From contig BPIC01000007.1 in the NCBI GenBank assembly GCA_026003895.1, forward strand, positions 145,473-209,472: a DNA stretch of 64,000 nucleotides, written 5' to 3'. This document shows, one piece after another, positions 17,333 to 25,900 of the stretch; the stretch's first letter is position 1; every line of letters begins with the position of its first letter. A program made the translations under genes and the position numbers. The notes beneath the pieces were generated by a model. The model did not search any database. It saw nothing but the letters and a program-made list of their open reading frames with translations, and was not told where the DNA came from. Source of the DNA: Dehalococcoidia bacterium. Its GTDB lineage: Bacteria > Chloroflexota > Dehalococcoidia > SpSt-223.

Positions 17333-19143
17333 TGATCCTCCTGAACGCGTTCGGCGCCGGGCCGCGCCATCTCAAGCACCCGGGCCAGCAGCATGCGGTT
17401 CACCCACCGCTCGACCGCTTCACGGTCCTTGGCATATTCCCCCGGGAACGCCAAGTCGACATCGCTGGGAGTGAAAGCGCTCTCGCCCGTCCGCGCGAGC
17501 GCTCGCCTTACTTCGCCAACGAGCAAGGCCGCCCAGCTCTGGTCCTCGCTGGGGCCTACCTTCGCTGGCAGCCGGCGGAGAATGGCGCCGATCTCGTAGA
17601 CCTTGCCTGAGGAGAGGCCCTTCCTGAACAGCTCCGTCGATTGGTGGAGCTGACGCACGGGGTCTCCATCCCAACTCGATCGCCACGTTCGCTTATCACC
17701 CGAACGGCGATCGACGATGACTGCGAGGGCGTTCCGGTCTGTCTTCGCCGCTCCCTCGGCCTCACGGGCGAGGTTGAGAAGATCGCCCATCCCCTCCATG
17801 ACGTGACCGATGCCGATGCCGACCGAAAGAGTCGGCTTCAAGCCGTCGGGCAGGCTTGTCTCGGCCATCGCGGCGGCAAACCGGGTCCGGAGCGCATCTG
17901 CACATGCCACCGCGCGCGTGACGGGCACGATGGCCAGCACATCGTCGCTACCTGAGTAGATGAGTGCTCCGCGGTGGTCGACCTCGACGATCTGCCGGGC
18001 GGCACTGGCGAACTCGGCGAGCGTTTTCGAGAATGCCCGAAGGGAATCTGGCGACGTGAGCGTGTCGAGTGCTTGGCCCACGCGGTCGCCGTCGGCCACG
18101 AGGAAGGCGACATAGGGAAAAGGAACCTTCGCCTTCTTGAGCACGGGTAGAACATACCTCTCGCCCCATTCCAGTGGGTCTCGCGCGAGGCCCTGTTCCT
18201 TGAACACCGATGGCCAGCGGTCAGGAAAGAAGATGCTGGCGTCGAATTGGAACGGCTTGACGCAGGGGAGATCTCGGACGACTCGAGAAAGGCCTCGCTT
18301 CACCGCGTTCGGTGACGACGCGCCGTCCTCGGTTTTGTGCTCAATCTCCCGGGCAGCGTGGATGAGATTCGTCAGCTCGTCCCGGGCAATTTCCTCTGCG
18401 TAGGCAACCCAGTCCGCGACGGCAACGTTGACGATCGGGACGAATTGGTCCGGGTCTCCGCCCGCGCGTTTGATCAGCCCGACCGCGTCGAGATTCTCTC
18501 CATCGCCAATCCGATATCTCGCCGCGAGATCCTTGTCTCGGTCTTCTCGTTTGCGGAGGACGGTCTTGCGTGCACCGTCGAGGCTGGAACTCGGGACGTC
18601 TCCCCGTTGCCATTCCCAGGCGCGAAAGTCGCGCAGCAGCTTCCGTCCATCGACCGCTTGGCTGACCTTACGCCGGGCCTCAACGAAATTGTCGGCCGGC
18701 GCCCAAGCAGCGGTGAATTCGAGGAACGTCTCGATCTGCTCGTTCCAAACATCGTCGATGCCGTCGGAGATGAGCCTGCGACAGCGTTGCCGCACGCGGT
18801 CGGCGATGGCGGTGCGCCAGAAGGCCTTGGTCTCTTCACGGACGACCCGGGCAATCGCCGCTGGATCGGAACCTTCGGGAGTCAGCGCAAGCAGCTTGTT
18901 CGGGATCGCCTGCGGCGGATCTCCGTTAGGCCGGAGCGGCTGATCACAACGTTCGAGTTCCGAATCCCCGGGGGCAAGGGCCGGAAAGACGAGCTGGGCG
19001 TCCTGCTTGACCAACGCGCGTGCTGCTGCCCGGCTGAGCTCGGACAACACATGGCTGCCGTACCACAGGTCACGCGTCCGGCGCGCTTGGGCAATGAAGC
19101 CCTGCACTGGCCCAAGAGTGACGAGCAAGAGGTAGCGCGTCAT
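17329..19143 (-). CDS. cmr2: Cas10/Cmr2, HD-less cyclic-oligoadenylate synthase
   Basis: Large subunit of the Cmr complex. On target-RNA binding, Cas10 palm domains make cyclic oligoadenylates that activate CARF effectors. The 604-residue protein begins directly with L-L-L-V-T-L-G-P-V-Q-G-F-I and R-R-T-R-D-L-W-Y-G-S; no N-terminal HD nuclease is present. The palm has V-A-D-G-D-R-V-G and, at 398-401, G-S-D-D (D400, D401), a variant of G-G-D-D. Signalling should therefore work while DNA cleavage should not. ATG at 19143 overlaps the cmr1 stop. No four-Cys zinc finger is seen between the palms. Confidence 0.92.
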   Translation of the reverse strand: MTRYLLLVTLGPVQGFIAQARRTRDLWYGSHVLSELSRAAARALVKQDAQLVFPALAPGDSELERCDQPLRPNGDPPQAIPNKLLALTPEGSDPAAIARVVREETKAFWRTAIADRVRQRCRRLISDGIDDVWNEQIETFLEFTAAWAPADNFVEARRKVSQAVDGRKLLRDFRAWEWQRGDVPSSSLDGARKTVLRKREDRDKDLAARYRIGDGENLDAVGLIKRAGGDPDQFVPIVNVAVADWVAYAEEIARDELTNLIHAAREIEHKTEDGASSPNAVKRGLSRVVRDLPCVKPFQFDASIFFPDRWPSVFKEQGLARDPLEWGERYVLPVLKKAKVPFPYVAFLVADGDRVGQALDTLTSPDSLRAFSKTLAEFASAARQIVEVDHRGALIYSGSDDVLAIVPVTRAVACADALRTRFAAAMAETSLPDGLKPTLSVGIGIGHVMEGMGDLLNLAREAEGAAKTDRNALAVIVDRRSGDKRTWRSSWDGDPVRQLHQSTELFRKGLSSGKVYEIGAILRRLPAKVGPSEDQSWAALLVGEVRRALARTGESAFTPSDVDLAFPGEYAKDREAVERWVNRMLLARVLEMARPGAERVQEDQ

Positions 19144-20483
19144 CGGACCACCACCTTGGCGCGGCCGGTCGCGACGAGCCAATCGAGGAAGGCATCGCGC
19201 AGCGTCTTCTTGCCCGCTAATGGCTTGAAGCGCGGCGTGTCGCCCGGTGCGACGAGTCGGTCGAACGGCGCCTTGGAGTGAGAGATGCCCCGCACGAACA
19301 CGCTTGATCCCGGCGGCATTGCCCGATTGAGCCACAGTGCGATCGGGACGAACCGTCCGTTCGCCAAGGCGAGCGGCTTGACGATGAGCGGGCTGGCGAG
19401 GCGATCGTGCTCAATGTTCCCGGACGACCAGAGAAGCTCAAATCCGTCAGGCTCATCGAGCCGTTTCCCGTTTCGCCCATCCTTGTGAAATCGTCCAATG
19501 ATGGGCAAGCCGAACCCGGCGCGTGGCCAAGCTGGCTCCGCGTTATGGTTGGGTTTGTGGCCACGGGTCTTGTTAGTGAGGTGACGCACCTTGTCGGCCT
19601 CCGGCCAGTTGGAGATCGACGCCCGTTTCCCCCCTTGGGGGTCGGGTTCGCGGGCGCGGTCGCCACGACTGCCCGTCGTTCCTTGCCGAAAGTCCCGAAG
19701 CCAGCCAAGCGCCGTGGTCCATGCGGTGACGGCCTTGTCCTGTGGCGTGGCGGCGAGGAGGCTCGCGCCGGCGAGCAGCGGCGTCTCTCGTACGACTGGG
19801 GGGGTGGCGAAGAGGTCACGGCCAAAAAGCTGCTGGATCGCCTCACGGCTAGCCGCGGCCGGTAGCCACTGTTCTTTGTGTGAGACGGCTGCGAGGCTGC
19901 CCACGCCGCGCCGCGTCCGACTGCCATAGCCGCCAAAGAGCAGCCAAGCCCGAACGGTGTTGCGTACTTCGCTCTCGCGGTCCGCCGGCGCGGCGATTGC
20001 AAGGAGAAATCGGATTCCTTCGCGCCAGCGTGGCGCAGCCGGATCCTTCACTCTCCCTTGCTCCCCCGTCTCGCGAGCAGGCCAAAGTGCATAGGCGCCG
20101 GTGTCGCTCAACTGGACATTACTCTCGTCTTTCTGCCGCTGCTGCTCGACCGCGGTCCGAATTTCGACCGCCGAGCGCCCGCCGTCTTCGGCTGCGGCGC
20201 GGCCCCACAACGCGCTTTCCGCAGCGAACAATGCGTCCGCGGTCGGATAGTTCTGGCCGTAGAGCGCCCGCCACCAGAAGCGCAGGTGACCGCGCACCGT
20301 CGCTGGGCGAATGACATCGATCTCGTCGACTGTGCGGGGTCGAACGCTCCCGCCCAAGATGGGCGTGACGACCTCCACCGAGACCTCGAAGCGTTTCAGG
20401 AGGGGTCCGGCGCGCGCCGCCCGTTCCCGCGGCTCTGGGAGGTCGGTAAACGACGGTGCGCTGGGGTAGTTGCATTTGGCCAT
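19140..20483 (-). CDS. cmr1: Type III-B RAMP Cmr1
   Basis: Cas7-like end subunit of the Cmr complex; first gene of the operon. The 447-residue protein has the defining R-P-A-T-V-R-G-H-L-R-F-W-W-R-A-L-Y-G at about 62-79, and later F-G-G-Y-G-S-R-T-R-R-G-V-G-S-L, the second RAMP glycine loop. The start ATG has GGGGAGGAG upstream. It faces a 525-base divergent intergenic region, so the operon promoter should lie there, though I could not pick a clear minus-strand pair of boxes. Confidence 0.9.
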   Translation of the reverse strand: MAKCNYPSAPSFTDLPEPRERAARAGPLLKRFEVSVEVVTPILGGSVRPRTVDEIDVIRPATVRGHLRFWWRALYGQNYPTADALFAAESALWGRAAAEDGGRSAVEIRTAVEQQRQKDESNVQLSDTGAYALWPARETGEQGRVKDPAAPRWREGIRFLLAIAAPADRESEVRNTVRAWLLFGGYGSRTRRGVGSLAAVSHKEQWLPAAASREAIQQLFGRDLFATPPVVRETPLLAGASLLAATPQDKAVTAWTTALGWLRDFRQGTTGSRGDRAREPDPQGGKRASISNWPEADKVRHLTNKTRGHKPNHNAEPAWPRAGFGLPIIGRFHKDGRNGKRLDEPDGFELLWSSGNIEHDRLASPLIVKPLALANGRFVPIALWLNRAMPPGSSVFVRGISHSKAPFDRLVAPGDTPRFKPLAGKKTLRDAFLDWLVATGRAKVVVR

Positions 20484-21008
20484 GCTGCTCCTCCCCGTTG
20501 GACGTTGGGTACTCTTGGTATTTGCCTTCCGAAGCTGGGAGCCGAAGTGCGACAGCCTTTGGGCCTATCGCTTGTCGGACCAGTTTATTGCATTGACCCG
20601 GGCAGACGACCAACAACGAACGGGTCGGTTGATGGCCGGGCCACAGCATCAGGGCTACGCCGGTATTCGGCATGTCGCTTGCTTCTCGACGTCATCCTGC
20701 CGCCGAGGGCGACCCCGCTCCCTGATGGCGGCGCGCTTCCGACGTTCGATGCTCCGATCGGCCGAGCTTGAGCGGCGGCTGAACATGCTGTACACTAGAT
20801 TATCTGTTCGATAGTACTGATATCACAGCGTTCTGATAGGCGGCGGTGCGCTCCGCTACCTTGCCGGCTGCGAGCAGCCGACGGTCGAGCGCGACGGGGT
20901 TAGCGCGGCTGCTGTCAATCGGGCGAGCAAGAGGGGGAGAAGAGGTTCACTCTCGGGGAACTCAGTGTCGGCGTTCCGGTTGAAGACAATGCAAACGGCG
21001 AGGGGACG
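20484..21008. other. Divergent intergenic region between the cmr operon and the helicase island
   Basis: About 525 bases with no protein-like ORF and no CRISPR repeats. It holds an AT-richer patch at about 20790-20830, a plus-strand promoter candidate (listed separately) and a compact hairpin at 20865-20880 (CGGCTG, loop CGAG, CAGCCG). The long leader, about 210 bases from the candidate promoter to the SNF2 start codon, is unusual for this compact genome. Confidence 0.6.
20768..20796 (+). promoter_or_regulatory. Candidate sigma-70-type promoter for the SNF2/helicase island
   Basis: TTGAGC at 20768-20773, a 17-base spacer, and TACACT at 20791-20796. Both boxes match consensus in four of six places and sit at the edge of an AT-rich patch. 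It would drive the plus-strand helicase genes from 21009. Confidence 0.45.
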
Positions 21009-22706
21009 ATGAACCAGCAGAATCAAACAGTCGCAGTTCCTCCTTCCTCTGATGCGCTCGCGGAAGCGGCGCGCCGATTGGCCGAGGCGTATCCTGGTCT
21101 CTATGGACATCAGCAGAGCGGGATCGCCTTCTTGCTCTCTCGCCGTCGCGCCATCCTTGCGGACGACATGGGGCTGGGCAAGACGCGTCAAGCCATTATT
21201 GCCATGCGTGAGGCGGCGCCGGCTGGCCCGTTCCTTGTGGTTTGTCCTGCGGGGGTCAAGTTGACGTGGCGGCACGAGATTCTGGCGATCGAGCCAGATG
21301 CCCAGATTGCCGTCATCGCCAATGGCAGCGACTGGCAGGCCGGGTCACGCTGGACAATCGTCAACTACGACCTGCTCGGTAAGGTAGAAGACGCGCTGCT
21401 GACGACGCCGTGGGCCGGCATCGTGGTGGACGAGGCCCATTACATCAAGAACGACAGCCAGCGAACGACCCGCGTCTTGCGGCTGCTGGGGGTCGGCAGC
21501 GGGCGGCAACCGGCGGGCGATCCGGAGGTCGTGTATCTCCTGACCGGAACGCCGATGGCCAACCGGCCACGTGATCTGTTCAATCTGCTCAAAGCCGTCC
21601 GGCACCCGCTGAGCAAGAGCTTCTACGCCTACGCGGTTCGGTACTGCGCTGCCCAAGACAATGGCTTCGGACTCGACACGCGAGGCGCATCAAACCTCGA
21701 GGAGCTCGCCCAGTTGATCAGCGGAGTGATGCTTCGTCGGACGAAAGATGAGGCGCTGGACCTTCCGCCGAAGATCCGCACATGGCAGGAGATTGAGATT
21801 GCCAGCAAGAAGGTTCGGCAGCTTGAGGCGCGTGCCATCAGCTTCTTCGAAGCCCATCCGGCCACCAGCGGACCGACCTGGACGCAGTTTCTCGGGCTGC
21901 TGAACACTGCGCGGCATGCCCTTGCAGAGGCGAAAGTTCCCCACACCATCGAGGCGGTACGGGAACGGCTTGAGGCTGACGAGAAAGTGGTCGTCTTTAC
22001 GAACTACTCGGTTGTCGTCCAACGACTCAAGGAGGAATTTGGCGAGGTAGCGCTGACGATCACCGGCGACACGCCGGTCGCAGCGCGTCAGGCAGCTGCC
22101 GATGCGCTGCAGCATGACCCGGCACGGCGCGTGTTGGTCGGCAATCTGATCGCGGCGGGAGTGGGGCTCACGCTCACTGCCGCCACGCACGTGATCTTCA
22201 ACGACCTCGACTGGGTGCCCGCGAACCATTGGCAAGCCGAGGATCGCATCTACCGGATCGGGCAAACGCGGCCGGCGTTTATCACGTACCTCGTTGCTTC
22301 CGAAACGCTGGATGACTTCGTTGCAACGGTCCTTGAGGACAAAGCGCGCGCAATCGGCATGTTGGAGGAGTACGCGGCGGACCATGCCTCGGTCGTCGAA
22401 CAGGTTGTCCAAGCGGCCGTTCGGGGCGAGCGCCCGGAACGCCCACTGCCGCGCTACCAGCCGCCGAGCGACCGCGGCACTGTCGGCGTCCTCGGCGACG
22501 TGCTCGAATTGTTGGCCAAGGCGCGGCGTGGTCTCGCCTCAGCCGGGTCAGGCGAGCAGACCTTTACGTTCCCCAGCTCCTCCCGACCAGATCACGTCCA
22601 TACGGTGACCGTCTCCGACGGAGTGGCACGCTGCACCTGTGAAGGGTTCGCCTACCGCGGCACGTGCAAGCATACGCGCGAGGTCGTCAGTCGCCTCTCT
22701 TCCTGA
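21009..22706 (+). CDS. SNF2-family DNA helicase/translocase with C-terminal SWIM zinc finger
   Basis: A 565-residue superfamily 2 ATPase of the SNF2 class, SMARCAL1/HARP-like in layout. Walker A is A-D-D-M-G-L-G-K-T (51-59), Walker B D-E-A-H (141-144), motif III L-L-T-G-T-P-M-A-N, and the C-lobe ends in Q-A-E-D-R-I-Y-R-I-G-Q-T. Residues about 540-555 form a SWIM zinc finger (C542-x-C544-x8-C553-x-H555), a DNA- or protein-binding module. The ATG has GAGGGGACG upstream. It heads the plus-strand defence island, divergent from cmr1. A repair role is possible; the setting argues for defence. Confidence 0.85.
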   Translation: MNQQNQTVAVPPSSDALAEAARRLAEAYPGLYGHQQSGIAFLLSRRRAILADDMGLGKTRQAIIAMREAAPAGPFLVVCPAGVKLTWRHEILAIEPDAQIAVIANGSDWQAGSRWTIVNYDLLGKVEDALLTTPWAGIVVDEAHYIKNDSQRTTRVLRLLGVGSGRQPAGDPEVVYLLTGTPMANRPRDLFNLLKAVRHPLSKSFYAYAVRYCAAQDNGFGLDTRGASNLEELAQLISGVMLRRTKDEALDLPPKIRTWQEIEIASKKVRQLEARAISFFEAHPATSGPTWTQFLGLLNTARHALAEAKVPHTIEAVRERLEADEKVVVFTNYSVVVQRLKEEFGEVALTITGDTPVAARQAAADALQHDPARRVLVGNLIAAGVGLTLTAATHVIFNDLDWVPANHWQAEDRIYRIGQTRPAFITYLVASETLDDFVATVLEDKARAIGMLEEYAADHASVVEQVVQAAVRGERPERPLPRYQPPSDRGTVGVLGDVLELLAKARRGLASAGSGEQTFTFPSSSRPDHVHTVTVSDGVARCTCEGFAYRGTCKHTREVVSRLSS

Positions 22707-22919
22707 CCGTCGAGGGGATGTTTCGGGAGAACATGCCTGTCCTGTCCCGGCCTCGCCCTGAGCCCGCCGACCATCCTCCATCTTGGTAGGCCGGACTCTT
22801 GCATGTGAGGAGTCGTGACGATACAGCCTCATCGCGCCTTCGAACGGTGGACCGGTACCTTCGGTTCTTAGTAGAGTAGTTGGCACGTCAAGTTGAACCC
22901 CGTTGGCAAGGAGCGATTT

Positions 22920-25900
22920 ATGGATGTTTTTGCGCTTCGGGAGCGGGTCATTGACTGGTATCGTGATTACGTATCGAGCTTCTACAACATTCTCGACCCA
23001 AGGCTTGCGGACTACGTATCGGAGGTGCTTGACCGGGGTCGGCTCTGGCCAGAGCCGCTGGTTCAGCTGAACCCATCCTTCGAGGCGGGGCGTTCGGTTG
23101 AGGAGTTGGTTTGGGCCGGTGAGCTGCATCCGGAATGCGCTCGGATTTTCCGCCGAGGAAAATCGGACACGTCGGTCGGGACGCCAATTGTTCTTCACCG
23201 TCATCAAGAGGACGCGGTTCGAGCCGCGGCAACCGGCGAGAGTTTCGTGCTGACGACTGGCACGGGGTCGGGCAAAAGCCTCGCCTATTTCATCCCCATT
23301 GTCGATGCCGTTCTCAAAGCTGGCTCGGGAAAGGGGATAAAGGCCATCGTGGTCTACCCCATGAATGCGCTGGCCAATAGTCAACTTGAGGAGCTCGGCA
23401 AGTTTCTTGAGGCTGGGTATCCCGCCGGTCAGAGCCCTGTTCGTTTCGCTCGCTATACCGGGCAAGAGAGCGATGCCGAGCGCCAACGGATTTTGGAACA
23501 ACCGCCAGACATCCTCCTTACAAACTTCGTAATGCTTGAGCTCGTGCTGACGCGACCGAGCGAGCGTGCGCTGGTCAGAGCAGCGGAAGGGCTGCAATTC
23601 CTGGTGCTCGACGAACTGCACACCTACCGCGGTCGGCAAGGGGCCGATGTTGCGATGTTGGTGAGACGAGTCCGCGAGCGGTGCGGAGCGCCGACGATGC
23701 GCTGCATCGGCACGAGCGCTACTATCGCGGGCGCGGCAACGCTTGAGGATCGGCAACGAGAAGTCGCCGAGGTGGCCAGCCGCCTATTCGGGGTCCCGGT
23801 CCGGCCCGAGTCCGTCATCAGTGAGAGCCTGCGGCGGGCTGCCCGCCGGGAGGCCTCCGAGGTGTCGCCAGCAGAGCTTCGGACCGCCCTCGAGAATGAC
23901 TCCCCGTTTCCCGAAACATTTGACCAGCTCGCGGATCATCCCCTAGCAGCGTGGACCGAGCTCGCATTCGGCCTCCAGACTGACCCCAAAGGGCGACTCG
24001 AGCGGCGACCGCCGAGAACGATCCGGGATGCGGCGATTGAGTTAGCTAAGCTGACCAAGGTTGACGTCGAGCGCTGCGAGCGGCAGCTCAAAGCAATCCT
24101 TCTCGCAGGGTATCGTGCTGAGAACCCGGTCAACGGCAATCGATTCTTCGCCTTCCGCCTTCATCAATTCATCAGCCGAGGCGACACGCTCTATGCTACG
24201 CCAGAGCCCCCCGAAGCGCGTTACGTGACGACTGAAGGGCAAGTGTATAAACCCGGTGATCGCTCACGGGTGTTACTGCCGCTCGCGTTTTGTCGGTCGT
24301 GCGGACAAGAGTATTACGTCGTCCGACAGACGGAAACCGGCGATCTCGTTGCGCGCGATCTCGAGGACCGCGATGGAACCGCCGGGTATCTCGCGATCGA
24401 CGTGAAGCACGAATTTTCTGCTTCCCCCGAGGACCTCCCGGACGATTGGTTGGAGCTTGACCGTCAAGGAAACGTCCGCGTGCGTTCCAGCTACCGGAAT
24501 GCTGTGCCGCGGCGTGTGGGGGTGACTCCGTCTGGCCAACTCGTCGAGGAAGGCAACGACAGCACTCCGGCGTGGTTCATGCCAGCCCCATTCCGGCTCT
24601 GTCTTCGGTGCGGGGTCTCGTATGCGAATCCGCGCGAACGCGACTTCACCAAGCTCGCCGAACTGGCAACCGAAGGCCGAAGCACTGCCACCACCGTGCT
24701 TTCCCTTGCCATTGTCTCAGCGCTCAAGGAAGAGGAGCGCCTCCCCGCTAGCGCCCGCAAGCTGCTCTCCTTCACCGACAATCGGCAGGATGCCTCGTTG
24801 CAGGCCGGCCATTTCAATGACTTTGTTCAAGTTGGGCTGCTGCGTGCGGCCCTGTACGCGGCTGTCCGCGCTGCCGGAGCACAAGGCCTCACGCACGACA
24901 CGGTAGCCGCGAAGGTCGTGGAACAGCTTCGCCTGCCCTTCGCTGAGTACGCATCCAACCCAGAGGCCACACTCCTTGCCCGGCGAAATACCGACGAGGC
25001 GCTTCGAAGCGTCATTGCGTATCGGCTCTACCGAGACTTGCGGCGCGGCTGGCGCATCAACGCCCCGAACCTCGAACAGGTCGGCCTCCTCCAAATCGAC
25101 TATCCCGAGCTGGGCGAGCTCTGCCGTAGCGAGGAGGTCTGGAACCGCCGGCATCCTGCACTCGCAGCCGCCTCGCCCGCGGTTCGCGAGCGTGTGTGTC
25201 GCACGGTCCTCGACTATTTCCGTCGCGAGCTGGCGATCAAAGTGGAGGTGCTTGACCCGGCTCACCAGCCCGCTATTCGCGATCGCAGCTATCAGTTCTT
25301 GCGGGCGCCGTGGGCGCTTGAGCAGGCCGAGCCAATGGAGAGCGCACCGGTAATCCGCATTGGCCCGAAAGACGGCCGGCTCAAGTTCGACCATCGCAAC
25401 GTGACGGCGCGTACCCAACTCGGGCGGTATCTGCAGCGCGACTCCACCTGGCGGGACGGCGCGACAGGTCCAGTGGCGCCAAAATCGGGTGAAGTCGACC
25501 AGCTCGCACAAGATCTTTTTGCCGCCCTCGCCATTGGTGGCTACCTCGAGCCGGTTCCCGGCGTTGATCGCGGCTACCGCCTGCAAGCCGGCGTGCTGCG
25601 CTGGGTGGAAGGAGACGGAACGCCGCCGGTCGATCCGCTTCGCATTTCCGGGCCGTCGACCAAACCGCGTTTCGTCAACCGGTTTTTCCGCGACTTCTAT
25701 GCCACGGCGGCGTCGATGCTCGTGGGCTTAGAAGCGCGCGAGCATACCGCACAGGTATCGAACGACGAGCGAAAGGAACGCGAAAAACGATTCCGAAACG
25801 GTGACCTTCCGGTTTTGTACTGCTCGCCGACGATGGAGCTCGGCATTGATATTGCCGACCTCAACGCGGTTCACCTGCGCAACGTACCACCGACACCGGC

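Noticed and set aside
20484..21008. CRISPR array or leader next to the cmr operon
   Set aside because: No direct repeat of CRISPR length was seen here or elsewhere in the window.
22548..23756. Long minus-strand ORF opposite the SNF2 end and giant helicase start
   Set aside because: Composition is shadow-like and it overlaps two strong plus-strand genes with clear motifs.
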